Positions 25,309-33,779 of a DNA stretch of 38,319 nt are shown piece after piece (within the stretch, counting starts at the first letter, position 1; each line of letters starts with the position of its first letter). Source of the DNA: Bryobacterales bacterium (GTDB lineage Bacteria; Acidobacteriota; Terriglobia; Bryobacterales; Bryobacteraceae). The notes beneath the pieces are model-generated. The model was not told the origin of the DNA, did not search any database, and was given only the letters and a program-made list of their open reading frames with translations. The DNA is taken from contig PMOK01000039.1 of NCBI GenBank assembly GCA_003162425.1, positions 38,633-76,951 of the forward strand, given 5' to 3'. Both the position numbers and the translations under genes were made by a program.

Positions 25309-25929
25309 CTAGTGATGCTTCAACAGGTCGGGAAACTGCTGCTGCAACTGCTTCAGCTTCGGCAGATCGTTCGCAACCACATAGGGACTGTTCGGATTAC
25401 GATCCACGAAATGCTGTTGGGACTCATCGGCGCCCTGGAATTTCGCGAGCGGCGCGACAACAGTCACAATCGGCCGAGGGAAGACTCCGGCTTTGTTTAG
25501 CTGCACGATATACGCCTCGGCGACGCGCTTCTGTTCGTCGTTCGAATAGAAGATGACGGACCGGTACTCGGCGCCGACGTCGGGGCCCTGTCGGTTGAGC
25601 TCGGTAGGGTCATGCGCCACCGCAAAGAATACGTGGAGCAATTGGCCGTACGAAATCTTGGATGGATCGTAAGTGATCTTGACTGATTCCGCATGGCCGG
25701 GAGCGCCGGAATTATCCCCTTTCGCGAAACCGGACTCCACTCCCGAGATGCCTTTCAGCCGATCGAACAGGGCCTCCACACCCCAGTAACAGCCACCGGC
25801 CAGAACAGCCGTTTCCTTTTTCTTGTGTTCCGCCGCGAGAGCATCAACAGCCGGTGCAGGGAACTCAGCCGCGCTTACGATCGAGACGGCCAGCGGGATC
25901 GCCAGCCACAGAGATTTGGTGATGGACAT
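25309..25929 (-). CDS. msrA: Exported peptide-methionine (S)-S-oxide reductase MsrA
   Basis: A 206-residue MsrA reducing S-sulfoxides of methionine. The catalytic motif AGGCYWGVE places the nucleophile at Cys47, with GVESGFAKGDNSGAPGHAE, VKITYDP, FFAVAHDPTELNRQGPDVGAEYRS and the usual C-terminus present. The motif is GCYWG, against GCFWG in most members. The ATG at 25929 has AAGGAG 5 bases upstream and gives a signal peptide (SITKSLWLAIPLAVSIVSA), so the enzyme is probably periplasmic. Its start is 2 bases after the stop of the fRMsr gene, so the two form an operon. Confidence 0.95.
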   Translation of the reverse strand: MSITKSLWLAIPLAVSIVSAAEFPAPAVDALAAEHKKKETAVLAGGCYWGVEALFDRLKGISGVESGFAKGDNSGAPGHAESVKITYDPSKISYGQLLHVFFAVAHDPTELNRQGPDVGAEYRSVIFYSNDEQKRVAEAYIVQLNKAGVFPRPIVTVVAPLAKFQGADESQQHFVDRNPNSPYVVANDLPKLKQLQQQFPDLLKHH

Positions 25930-25931
25930 AT

Positions 25932-26420
25932 CTACTCCTTCAAAGATTCCATATAAATTTGAGCCAAGCTCTCGCACCCGGCGCGGTCGGCTTCGTCGAA
26001 GCGTCCGAGCAGCGGGCTATCCAGATCAAGAACGCCCACGAGCGAGCCACGCCTAGCGAGTGGCGCCACCAACTCCGACAGCGACGCAGAATCACACGCG
26101 ATGTGTCCGGGAAACGCGTTGACATCCGGAACCACTATCGAAACGCGCCGCTCGCCCGCGGTGCCGCACACGCCTTTGCCCAGCGGAATCCGAACGCACG
26201 CCGGCCTGCCCTGAAAAGGCCCCAGCACGAGATCACTACCCTTCAGGAAATAAAAGCCAACCCAATTCACGTCCGGCATGGAGTGGTAAAGTAGCGCAGC
26301 CGTGTTGGCCGCGTTAGCGATCGCGTCCGGTTCGCCTTTGAGAAGGCTAGTCAACTGTGCCCGCAATTCCTGGTAGAGCTCGGACTTATTGGTCAAAATC
26401 GGCGCCGTCCCTGAAAACAC
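25932..26420 (-). CDS. Free methionine-(R)-sulfoxide reductase (GAF domain)
   Basis: A 162-residue single GAF-domain enzyme reducing free methionine-R-sulfoxide in the cytoplasm with thioredoxin. The signature is complete: NWVGFYFLKG, LVLGPFQGRPACVRIPLGKGVCGTA, VVPDVNAFPGHIACDSASLSELV and LVGVLDLDSPLLGRFDE. The three family cysteines are Cys75, Cys85 and Cys109. The gene is followed directly by msrA, so free R-sulfoxide and protein S-sulfoxide repair share one transcript although they act in different compartments. The upstream region is shared with the oppositely oriented retron locus. Confidence 0.93.
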   Translation of the reverse strand: MFSGTAPILTNKSELYQELRAQLTSLLKGEPDAIANAANTAALLYHSMPDVNWVGFYFLKGSDLVLGPFQGRPACVRIPLGKGVCGTAGERRVSIVVPDVNAFPGHIACDSASLSELVAPLARRGSLVGVLDLDSPLLGRFDEADRAGCESLAQIYMESLKE

Positions 26421-26455
26421 TTACCTTCAGCATATCGAATCGAATTGGCTGCTGC

Positions 26456-26461
26456 TATCAT
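26456..26461 (+). promoter_or_regulatory. Candidate -10 element for the retron RNA
   Basis: TATCAT matches the -10 consensus at five of six positions. Transcription about 7 bases downstream would start at 26468, at the edge of the inverted repeat that begins the candidate retron RNA. No good -35 hexamer was found at 16-18 bases, so the support is moderate. Confidence 0.4.
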
Positions 26462-26466
26462 GCCTT

Positions 26467-26634
26467 TGGCGGCGGCTTCAAGCTTGGTGGATCGAGCTTT
26501 CGGGTTCGGTTTCGCCTCTCCGGGGTTACCCCGGGGGAGAGTGTTAGATCGCCATTTCGTCGCGTGAGCTCAGACTGCGATGACGAGCAGCACTGCTCAC
26601 GCAAAGTCAGACTGGTTGGAGTCGTCCGCCGCTG
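26467..26634 (+). ncRNA. Candidate retron msr-msd RNA
   Basis: The 168 bases just before the reverse transcriptase gene show the order expected for a retron RNA. (1) A terminal repeat a1, GCGGCGG (26469-26475), pairs with a2, CCGCCGC (26626-26632); two G-U pairs extend it to 9 bp. (2) A weak stem AAGCT/AGCTT (26480-26499, 10-base loop). (3) A strong bulged hairpin CTCTCCGGGG-TTA-CCCCGGGGGAGAG (26516-26541). (4) A long imperfect hairpin 26562-26602: GCGTGAG, CAG and CTGC pair with GCAG, CTG and CTCACGC around loop GATGACGA; this would be the msd that is copied to DNA. The branching G was not assigned. The a1/a2 stem is shorter than in many retrons, so this is a candidate only. Confidence 0.5.
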
Positions 26635-26640
26635 TGACTT

Positions 26641-27945
26641 ATGCCAACCTCGGCCGTGATCAGCGCCCTCGCGCGGAGCCTTCTCGCTGGTGACCTGATT
26701 GTCGATGACGTCCATGCACGCGCCGCGCGAACGCTGGGCCGGCCGTGGCGCTGGCTCCTTCCCCTGGCGCGGCGGTATGTTGCAGCCTTCGGGGAACGGA
26801 CGCGGCCACGTCACCGCGATGTTTTTCAGTTCCTTGTTGACGACCCGTGTTTCGTCGACGCCCGCGCGAAATATCGCAACGAAATCGCAATCGCCGAATG
26901 GATCGCCGAGCCGCAACGCATGCAGCCGGTGGCAGCCGCTCAGCACTGGGACCTTCCCGTTATCGAAAACGTCAGCGACCTCGCCGATTGGCTTTGTCTC
27001 AGCATCGGCGAACTGGAGTGGTATGCCGATCTGAAGGGACTCTGCTACAAACTTCGCAACCCGAAGCTCCAGCACTATCACTACCGCGTCCTATCCAAAC
27101 GATCCGGCGGTGTCCGTCTGCTTGAAAGTCCCAAATCCAATCTAAAGGCGTTGCAGCGGCGGATTCTTTCCGGCATTCTCGATCGCGTTTCCGTTCATCC
27201 TGCCGTTCACGGATTCGTAAAGGGACGGTCGATCGCAAGCTTCGCCGCTCCCCACGCAGGCAAACCGGTGCTTTTGCGCCTGGATCTGCAGGATTTCTTT
27301 CCTTCGTTCTCCGCCGCGCGCGTGCAGGCTCTTTTTCGAACGCTCGGGTATCCCGAAAGCGTCGGCGATTGCCTGGGTGGAATATGCACGAACGCCGTTC
27401 CACGCGATGTCTGGAATAATCGTCTGCCTGAAGTTCGGGCTTTGTACGCGCGCCCGCACCTGCCGCAAGGCGCGCCAACTTCACCAGCGCTCGCCAATCT
27501 CATGGCGTACCACTTGGATTGCAGGCTATTCGGCCTGGCTAAATCCGCTGGCGCGGTATACACGCGTTATGCCGACGACCTCGCTTTCTCTGGCGGTGAA
27601 GGATTCAACCGCGTTGCCCGAAGATTCGGGACGCACGCTGCCGCCATAGCGCTCGAAGAAGGCTTCAGCGTCAATCACCGCAAGACCCGTATCATGCGAC
27701 AAGGCGTCCGCCAGCATCTAGCCGGAATTGTTGTGAACCAGCAGCCCAATGTTCGCCGGCGTGAACTCGAATTGCTGGAAGCCATCCTGACCAACTGTGT
27801 TCGCTCCGGTCCCAAATCGCAGAACCGCTCCACGCTCCCGGACTTCCGCGCGCACCTGGAAGGCCGCATCGGATTCGTCGAAATGATCAACCGCGTGAAA
27901 GGTAATCGCCTCAGAGCCTTGTTTGAAGCTATCGAGTGGGAGTGA
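26641..27945 (+). CDS. Retron-type reverse transcriptase (myxobacterial-retron-like)
   Basis: A 434-residue reverse transcriptase. Residues 1-130 are an N-terminal extension of unknown function, helical and Arg/Trp-rich (LGRPWRWLLPLARRY). The RT core follows: HYRVLSKRSGGVRLLESP (147-164), LRLDLQDFFPSF (motif A, Asp215), LPQGAPTSPALANL (274-287), YADD (310-313) and NHRKTRIMRQG (345-355). Two retron hallmarks appear in altered form: the NAxxH element before motif A reads FAAPH (201-205), and the VTG element reads LAG in LAGIVVN (360-366). The absence of maturase and endonuclease domains argues against a group II intron. The ATG begins 6 bases after the a2 arm of the candidate RNA. No separate effector gene is adjacent. 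The RT identity is very sure; retron assignment is likely. Confidence 0.88.
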   Translation: MPTSAVISALARSLLAGDLIVDDVHARAARTLGRPWRWLLPLARRYVAAFGERTRPRHRDVFQFLVDDPCFVDARAKYRNEIAIAEWIAEPQRMQPVAAAQHWDLPVIENVSDLADWLCLSIGELEWYADLKGLCYKLRNPKLQHYHYRVLSKRSGGVRLLESPKSNLKALQRRILSGILDRVSVHPAVHGFVKGRSIASFAAPHAGKPVLLRLDLQDFFPSFSAARVQALFRTLGYPESVGDCLGGICTNAVPRDVWNNRLPEVRALYARPHLPQGAPTSPALANLMAYHLDCRLFGLAKSAGAVYTRYADDLAFSGGEGFNRVARRFGTHAAAIALEEGFSVNHRKTRIMRQGVRQHLAGIVVNQQPNVRRRELELLEAILTNCVRSGPKSQNRSTLPDFRAHLEGRIGFVEMINRVKGNRLRALFEAIEWE

Positions 27946-27966
27946 TGAGGGGGTTATCATGGTGCT

Positions 27967-29208
27967 ATGTCCACTGTCTCAACGGTCCCGGAGCTACCTG
28001 GTACGTTTGACCGGATTCGCGCGCTGGAGAGCCAATATCTGCTGCAGAACTACGCACGCTATCCGCTGCTGCTCGAGCGCGGCCGGGGTTGCTACGTCTA
28101 TGATGCATCCGGAAAGCGCTATCTGGATTTGCTCGCCGGCATCGGCGTCAACGCTTTGGGGCACGCTCATCCGCGGCTGACCAAGATCATTCGCGAGCAA
28201 GCCGGCCTGCTGTTGCACACCTCTAATCTTTATTACCACCAGTATCAAGGGCCGCTGGCCGAACGGCTGGCGAAGGTGAGCGGCTTAGAGCGTACGTTCT
28301 TCTGCAACTCGGGCGCGGAGTCCATGGAAGGCGCGCTGAAGATGATCCGCTCGCACGGGCGCAAGATCCATCCCGAGAAGTACGAAATCATCGCCCTGCA
28401 TAATTCTTTTCATGGCCGGACGCTGGGCGCGCTCTCCATTACGGGCCAAGAAAAATATCGCAAGGATTTCGAGCCGCTGCTCCCTGGCGCCAGGTTTGTT
28501 CCGCACAATGACATTGTGGCGCTCGAACAAACCGTGAACGATCGCACCGCCGGAATTGTTCTGGAATGGATTCAGGGCGAGGGCGGCATCAATCCGATTT
28601 CGAACGAATTCGGCCGCAAGGCGCGCGAGCTGGCGGATCGATACGACGCGCTGCTGGTGTTCGATGAAATCCAGTGCGGCGTGGGCCGACCGGGGACTTA
28701 CTTCGCGTATCAACTGGCCGATCCGCAAGTGCTGCCCGACATTATGGTGGCGGCGAAACCGTTGGCCTGCGGCATTCCGCTGGGCGTGATTGTCGCGAAC
28801 GAGCGGGCAGCCCAATCGATTGGCCCGGGCATGCATGGGTCCACTTTTGGAGGCGGACCGCTGGCGTGCCGCGTGGCCATCGAGTTCATGGATATTCTGG
28901 AAGGCCTGCTGCCGCACATCCAGCAGATGGGTGGATATTTCAGGATGAAGCTGGAAGAGCTCGCGAAACGCCACAAGTTTATTAAAGAGGTTCGCGGCCG
29001 TGGTCTGATGATCGGCGTGGAGCTGAGCATCCCGGGCAAACAAATCGTGCTGGATGCCATCGAGCAGGGACTGCTGATGAACTGCACCCACGACACGGTG
29101 CTGCGCATGCTGCCGCCCTACATCATTACCGAAAAGGAAATCGACCGCGGCATTCGAATTCTCAACAAGGTTTTCAAAACGGCCGCCAAGCAGAGCAGCT
29201 CGACTTGA
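27967..29208 (+). CDS. argD: Acetylornithine aminotransferase (class III PLP aminotransferase)
   Basis: A 413-residue class III aminotransferase. Features: GVNALGHAHPRL, FFCNSGAESMEGALKM (PLP phosphate contact), NSFHGRTLGALS, GIVLEWIQGEGGI, LLVFDEIQCGVGRPG with the PLP-nitrogen Asp, and the Schiff-base Lys in VAAKPLACGIPLG. Argininosuccinate-pathway genes argC and argB lie 6 kb downstream on the same strand, which supports the acetylornithine role. The family often has KGLGGG at the active Lys, here replaced by KPLACG, so a related ornithine or other omega-aminotransferase cannot be excluded. Its stop overlaps the TTG start of the next gene. Confidence 0.85.
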   Translation: MSTVSTVPELPGTFDRIRALESQYLLQNYARYPLLLERGRGCYVYDASGKRYLDLLAGIGVNALGHAHPRLTKIIREQAGLLLHTSNLYYHQYQGPLAERLAKVSGLERTFFCNSGAESMEGALKMIRSHGRKIHPEKYEIIALHNSFHGRTLGALSITGQEKYRKDFEPLLPGARFVPHNDIVALEQTVNDRTAGIVLEWIQGEGGINPISNEFGRKARELADRYDALLVFDEIQCGVGRPGTYFAYQLADPQVLPDIMVAAKPLACGIPLGVIVANERAAQSIGPGMHGSTFGGGPLACRVAIEFMDILEGLLPHIQQMGGYFRMKLEELAKRHKFIKEVRGRGLMIGVELSIPGKQIVLDAIEQGLLMNCTHDTVLRMLPPYIITEKEIDRGIRILNKVFKTAAKQSSST

Positions 29209-29708
29209 GCATCGAGAAATGGAATGAGCGCTACCGCGCCGGCGAGCAGTTATTTGACACGCCTTCGCCATTGGTGACGCGCTTCGTGGCCGATCTCGCA
29301 CCCGGAGTGGCGTTGGATCTCGCCTGCGGGCCCGGACGCAATGCGCTCTTCCTGGCTGAGCGCGGCTGGCGCGTTACGGCGGTGGATGGATCGCCCATCG
29401 CGATCGCAAAGTTGCGGAGGCGCTACGGCGATTTTGATGCTCGGGTCGCGGATCTCGAACGCGGCGAGTTTCGGATTGAGCCGGATTCCTACGATCTGGT
29501 CTGCTGCTGCTATTACCTGCAGCGCGATCTTTTTCCGCAGATGAAAATTGGAATTCGAACGGGTGGAATGGCGATCGTGATTGTTCTTCTCGCCGGTGTT
29601 GGAACGCCGACGCGCGTCTCGCCGGGGGAATTGCGCGCCTATTTCGCGGGTTGGAACGTCCTGCACTACCGTGAGCAGGAAGTGGCCGAGTTGGTGGCCG
29701 TGCGGTAA
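29205..29708 (+). CDS. Class I SAM-dependent methyltransferase (TehB-like)
   Basis: A 167-residue methyltransferase. SAM motif I is VALDLACGPGRNALFLAERGW, followed by VTAVDGSPIAIAKLRRRY with the acidic motif II residue, and YDLVCCCYYLQRDLFPQM at motif IV. The order and the opening WNERYRAGEQLFD resemble the TehB/thiopurine-type small methyltransferases. The substrate is unknown. The TTG start at 29205 overlaps the argD stop by 4 bases, so it is translationally coupled to that gene. It is followed by a short tandem repeat. Confidence 0.85.
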   Translation: MSIEKWNERYRAGEQLFDTPSPLVTRFVADLAPGVALDLACGPGRNALFLAERGWRVTAVDGSPIAIAKLRRRYGDFDARVADLERGEFRIEPDSYDLVCCCYYLQRDLFPQMKIGIRTGGMAIVIVLLAGVGTPTRVSPGELRAYFAGWNVLHYREQEVAELVAVR

Positions 29709-29720
29709 ATCGAAGGCGTC

Positions 29721-29750
29721 GTTTCTCGTTTCTCGTTTCTCGTTTCTCGT
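29721..29750. repeat. Tandem repeat (GTTTCTC)x4
   Basis: Four perfect copies of the 7-base unit GTTTCTC run head to tail between the methyltransferase stop and the aldehyde dehydrogenase stop. Such a tract is prone to length change by slippage. It is intergenic and has no spacer sequences, so it is not a CRISPR. Confidence 0.9.
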
Positions 29751-29769
29751 TAGGAACTATCGAGCGCTT

Positions 29770-31209
29770 TTATCTGGCGATGGACTTGATCTGGAAGTAT
29801 TCTTCCAGCCCAAACATCCCGAGCTCCCGGCCGATCCCGGAATGTTTGTAGCCGCCGAACGGAGCTAGCGGATTGTATTTACCGCCGTTCACGTCCACTT
29901 GTCCGGTTCGCATGCGCCGCGCAACGCGCATGGCCCGGTCAGGATCGCCGGACCACACGCCGCCGGCCAATCCGTAGATGGTGTCGTTGGCGATGCGGAC
30001 CGCGTCGTCTTCGGTGTCATAAGGCAAAACGGAAAGCACGGGTCCAAAAATCTCTTCCTGCGCGATGGTCATCTTGGATTGCACATCCGCGAAGATGGTC
30101 GGCTCGACATAATAGCCCTTGTCGAAACCTGCGGGACGCCCGCCGCCCATTACAACTCGCGCGCCTTCCTGCTTGCCCTTGGCGATGTATCCCTCCACGC
30201 GTTCGCGCTGCGTGGCTGAGATGAGCGGACCGAGACGCGTGGATGGATCCAGCGGATCGCCCACCTTCAGAGAGCCGATGGCCTGCGCCGCTAATTCCAG
30301 CGCTTTCTGATAAAGGCTGCGCGGCACCACCATTCGCGTCCACGCCGAACAGGTTTGTCCGGAATTCAGCATCGCATTGCGCGCGCCGGCCGGAATGGCC
30401 TTTTCGAGCGGAGCATCGTCCAACACCACAAACGCGGACTTACCGCCCAGTTCGAGGGTCACTTTCTTGATGGTTTCAGCGGCCAGCGCGGCCACGCGTT
30501 TGCCCGCGCGCACCGATCCGGTGAAGCTCACCATGTCCACCATCGGGTGCGATGCAATTGCCTCCCCGACGGCCGGCCCGTATCCGGTGACGATGTTGAG
30601 CACGCCCGCTGGCAGACCGATGGCGTCACAGGCTTCAGCCAGCAGCAGAGCGTTCAGCGGCGCAACTTCGCTCGGCTTCAGCACCACCGTGCACCCGGCG
30701 GCCAGCGCCGGCGCAACCTTCGCCATGATCTGGTGCAGCGGGTAATTCCAGGGAGTGATTGCGCCCACCACACCGAACGGCTCGCGAACCACCAGCGAGT
30801 TGCCAATTTCCTGCTCCAGCTTCAACTCGGTGATCAACTGCGCATAAGAATTGGTAACCAACACGGGAAGGCCGGCCTGGATGTTGGTGGACATCTGGAT
30901 GGGCGAGCCCACTTCCTGGCTGATGGTGACGGCGATCTGTTCCGCGCGCTGCTTTAAAGCATCGGCGAGTTTACGCAACACTTCCGCGCGTTCCCCAACG
31001 TTAGTTTGGCCCCAGTGGCCGTCGAAAGCCGCGCGAGCCGCACGAACAGCGCGATCGACGTCAGCGGCAGTCCCTTCCGGGACCGAGCCGATCACTTCTT
31101 CTGTGGAGGCTGAGAGAACATCGATGGAGCCGGTTCCTGATTGCGGTGTCCATTTGCCTGCGATGTACAGCTCGCGAGCATGGGCGGTTTTTGGTTGTGC
31201 GCCAGTCAT
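29770..31209 (-). CDS. NAD(P)-dependent aldehyde dehydrogenase
   Basis: A 479-residue ALDH-superfamily enzyme oxidising an aldehyde to its acid. Catalytic residues are all present: Asn155 in TPWNYPLHQ, Glu253 in LELGGKSAF and Cys287 in [21 protein letters not shown] is the cofactor loop, and the C-terminus [19 protein letters not shown] is normal. The ATG at 31209 has AGGA 7 bases upstream; an earlier ATG 14 codons upstream lacks one. The tetraheme cytochrome gene lies 70 bases upstream on the same strand, so the two may be co-transcribed. The substrate is not predictable. Confidence 0.93.
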   Translation of the reverse strand: MTGAQPKTAHARELYIAGKWTPQSGTGSIDVLSASTEEVIGSVPEGTAADVDRAVRAARAAFDGHWGQTNVGERAEVLRKLADALKQRAEQIAVTISQEVGSPIQMSTNIQAGLPVLVTNSYAQLITELKLEQEIGNSLVVREPFGVVGAITPWNYPLHQIMAKVAPALAAGCTVVLKPSEVAPLNALLLAEACDAIGLPAGVLNIVTGYGPAVGEAIASHPMVDMVSFTGSVRAGKRVAALAAETIKKVTLELGGKSAFVVLDDAPLEKAIPAGARNAMLNSGQTCSAWTRMVVPRSLYQKALELAAQAIGSLKVGDPLDPSTRLGPLISATQRERVEGYIAKGKQEGARVVMGGGRPAGFDKGYYVEPTIFADVQSKMTIAQEEIFGPVLSVLPYDTEDDAVRIANDTIYGLAGGVWSGDPDRAMRVARRMRTGQVDVNGGKYNPLAPFGGYKHSGIGRELGMFGLEEYFQIKSIAR

Positions 31210-31279
31210 AGAGGATTCCTGCTTGCTTAATTCTAGCCCGCAGCCAGACAACAGAAGTCTTGATGCGCGTGGGTATGGA

Positions 31280-32398
31280 CTATCGCGAATTCAGATATGC
31301 GATGAGGTTGGCCATCTCGGTCTGCGAAAGTTGCGGCCAGGGGATGTGCCGGGCCTGCATTTTTTCGAGCATGTTGGGACCATGTTTCCACAGGATCTCT
31401 ACCATGGTGATGGCGGAATAAGGCTCGGAAGGTTTCCCCAAAGCGGGTGCGCCTGAAGAGGAATCATTGTGGCAGGTGGCGCACTTTTTTGATTCGAAGG
31501 TTTTGTGACCTCGCGCAACGTCCCCCTTGGTGTAGAAGAACTGCTTGGCCCATATGTAGCCAAGCAACTGACGCATCTCCGGGAGTGTGAATTGCGGATG
31601 CGGGTGCTGCATTTGCGGGTTGTGATTCCACATGGCGGCCGCCACGTTGGTCAGCGTGCTATCCCCGAGCCGGAACTCGAGCGCGAGCTCGCCCTTGTGG
31701 CAATTAACGCAGCCTTTTTCCTTGAATAACGCCTCGCCCCCTTCACCCGACGGCAGTAGGAACGCCAGCTTCTCGTTCTTGGTTTGAGGCAGGTTCTGGA
31801 GATATACCAGCAGGTCGTCCAGGTCCTGAGAAGTCAGCTGCGGCCATTGAATCTTGCGTGTGGCCATTTCCCCCTTCATCAGGTCCGAATGGTTCCACAT
31901 CCGCTCCACCAGGACGATGGGGTCCGCCAGCGATTCCCAATGATCCACCGGATTCCCGGGACCGCTGCCGCCGGAAGCCGTCAGGGAATGGCAATCACTG
32001 CAGTGCTTGGATTGGAAAATGTGCTTGCCGCGCTCCGCCTCGCCTGGTTTCTCGAAGTAACGAACCGAGTAGAAGTAAGCGAAAAGATCAGCCGCCCGGT
32101 CAGCGCTGATGGCGGGAAGCGGAATCTTCTTCTCGCTCATGGCTTTCCACATGACGGGAGCATGATCCCACATCCGGCTTGCGATACCTGCGGGGGTGTA
32201 GTTCCGGTCGAAACGCTGGCCCAGGTCAGGAGCTTCTTTTCCGCCCTGGCCCTCGATGGCGTGGCAGTTGACACAGTATTGGGTTCGGAAGAATTCCGAG
32301 CCCCGGCGCGCATCCGCTGCCGTGGCGGCGCTAAGTGGACAAACCGGGACCGCAAAGGTCGCGGCCAGGGCAACGCAAAACGAAGCCATTCTGTTCAT
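31280..32398 (-). CDS. Periplasmic tetraheme cytochrome c
   Basis: A 372-residue exported protein with a signal peptide ([17 protein letters not shown]...ATA). Four CXXCH heme sites are at 42-46 (CVNCH), 133-137 (CSDCH), 230-234 (CVNCH) and 306-310 (CATCH). Each is followed some 30 residues later by a repeated unit [MIL]W-x-H-xx-x-M ([32 protein letters not shown]), whose Met could be the sixth heme ligand. The protein therefore looks like four fused class I cytochrome c domains of about 90 residues. It would carry electrons in the periplasm. The ATG at 32398 has AGGAGAG 9 bases upstream. It heads a possible unit with the aldehyde dehydrogenase. Confidence 0.88.
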   Translation of the reverse strand: MNRMASFCVALAATFAVPVCPLSAATAADARRGSEFFRTQYCVNCHAIEGQGGKEAPDLGQRFDRNYTPAGIASRMWDHAPVMWKAMSEKKIPLPAISADRAADLFAYFYSVRYFEKPGEAERGKHIFQSKHCSDCHSLTASGGSGPGNPVDHWESLADPIVLVERMWNHSDLMKGEMATRKIQWPQLTSQDLDDLLVYLQNLPQTKNEKLAFLLPSGEGGEALFKEKGCVNCHKGELALEFRLGDSTLTNVAAAMWNHNPQMQHPHPQFTLPEMRQLLGYIWAKQFFYTKGDVARGHKTFESKKCATCHNDSSSGAPALGKPSEPYSAITMVEILWKHGPNMLEKMQARHIPWPQLSQTEMANLIAYLNSR

Positions 32399-33038
32399 AG
32401 GCAAGGCTCTCCTATTCATAGCAGATCAGGCACCGAAGCGTATATTCAATGATTTATCTAATAGTTAGGTGAGAGGTTGCAATGTTCCGGTTTGGGTCAA
32501 AGCGCTGGACTTGGGTGAAAACACGCAGTTTAGTTAGCCCGCTTTGGGTGGTGATCGAAGTGCGGGTCGGAAAGACGCTGGGAGGACGACATGACCCCTG
32601 GCGAAAGGACGTCCTGTTTAGGCTCGCCCTCGCCACATGCGCTCTCCCAGCGTTTGCTAGAATATAGCCCCTCGTAGGAGTTTGCGCAAGACCGTAGTGG
32701 GCTATCCAAATTGGGTTTAGTACTATCCGAAAGTGTCCCAAGACGACACAAGTACTAGCGCGAGTCAACCGTTTAGTGGAGACAATTTGAAAATAAGCGG
32801 GGATTGGGGAGAATAGATCGGAACTAGAGTGCTCGGCAGCGCGGACTCATCACGAATCTGATCTCCTCTCCCTGTGGGCCTAACTATGAGACTGGCCAAG
32901 GGTTTTTACTAGGGTTAACTTAACCCCTTGAGGTTTAGTAGCCTCTCCAACAGAGTGTTCAGACCGCCCAGGTAGCGAGTTGGGCTGTGTTGGTCCCGTC
33001 CGTTTACTTCATGCAAAGTATGTGGCACAGTTGGGATC
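32399..33038. other. Long gene-poor gap at left end of accessory islet
   Basis: The 640 bases hold no convincing gene. The base composition is visibly AT-richer than the flanks from about 32,440 onward. A palindrome GGGTTAA-C-TTAACCC (32912-32926) is the only clear structure, and it could be a terminator-like stem or protein-binding site. The promoter of the following gene must lie near 32,950-33,030, but no strong consensus was seen. Confidence 0.55.
32912..32926. promoter_or_regulatory. Palindrome in gene-poor gap
   Basis: GGGTTAA and TTAACCC are perfect 7-bp arms around one central base. It is followed by CTTGAGG rather than a T-run, so a binding site is as likely as a terminator. Confidence 0.4.
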
Positions 33039-33722
33039 ATGGTCGTCAGATTCTTCCGAGAGGGTCTTTTTCAGCTCATCGTCGGGATCGCCGTGACGGG
33101 CACGATTGCGACCATTGCTCTGGTGACGAAGGTGTGGAACTGGCCGAACGCTGTGGTCGGAGGCGTTTTGCTCTTGTGTGGAACTATGTATGTGATGGAG
33201 AGGCTGGGCGTAGGCCCCTCAATAAAATCGCGCGTTCGTGATTGGCTTGACAGTTCTGGGTACAGCATACAGACGGTTCAAGACATCTACGCCTTCCACT
33301 TTGTAATGACGGACAATGTCGGATTTAGGACTGACGTCTTCCAGGTTAAGAGCGAATCCCCGATAACAATTATGTCGGCTAAACACACAGCTACGCAGCA
33401 GCAAGTGGCTGTCTTTAATTCCCTCGCTAGGCCCGAGCAATTCAGATTTTGGCAGCGTGTGCGGATTGAGTTGCTTCGGTACGGCGTTCAATTTTCAAAC
33501 CTGACTCTCGAGGGAGAGGGGGTAAATTTTTCGGACGACTTTGTAATTGGTCGTGCATCTACCGGCACAGAATTCTTGCGTAGGGTTTTGTTCGTTCGAT
33601 CTGGGGCAAGACTATATCAGGAGCTACTATTGGAACTTCACAACCCCAACGAGCCCCCCTCTCCTATGCCAGCTTCAGTTACTCCTCAAACGCCTCTTCC
33701 AACTCCTCAGTCCGTCGGTTGA
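33039..33722 (+). CDS. Membrane protein of unknown function
   Basis: A 227-residue protein I do not recognise. Two hydrophobic segments lie near the N-terminus (about 11-30, LIVGIAVTGTIATIALVTKV, and 38-52, NAVVGGVLLLCGTMYV), followed by a soluble region with mixed alpha/beta character and a Pro/Thr-rich tail (PPSPMPASVTPQTPLPTPQ). No catalytic motif is visible. Codon use is less GC-biased than in flanking housekeeping genes. Next to it lie a decayed transposase and other accessory genes, so horizontal acquisition is likely. Confidence 0.6.
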   Translation: MVVRFFREGLFQLIVGIAVTGTIATIALVTKVWNWPNAVVGGVLLLCGTMYVMERLGVGPSIKSRVRDWLDSSGYSIQTVQDIYAFHFVMTDNVGFRTDVFQVKSESPITIMSAKHTATQQQVAVFNSLARPEQFRFWQRVRIELLRYGVQFSNLTLEGEGVNFSDDFVIGRASTGTEFLRRVLFVRSGARLYQELLLELHNPNEPPSPMPASVTPQTPLPTPQSVG

Positions 33723-33779
33723 ACCGTCTGCTGATCCGTTGCGATCCTCGCGCTGAGGCCGCCCCCGCGCCGGTCTACG

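Noticed and set aside
26641..27945. Group II intron or diversity-generating retroelement
   Set aside because: No maturase or endonuclease domain, no intron boundaries, no template/variable repeat pair nearby; core motifs resemble retron RTs instead.
28285..29301. 338-codon open frame antisense to argD
   Set aside because: No recognisable domain and complete overlap with a well-supported aminotransferase.
29721..29750. Possible CRISPR or minisatellite
   Set aside because: Units are 7 bases, contiguous and lack spacers, so a simple tandem repeat only.
32454..32768. 104-codon minus-strand frame in the gene-poor gap
   Set aside because: No domain, atypical composition, no ribosome-binding site; likely chance.
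32399..33038. tRNA or attachment site in the islet border
   Set aside because: No cloverleaf with a TPsiC-like arm and no direct repeat flanking the islet was found by eye.
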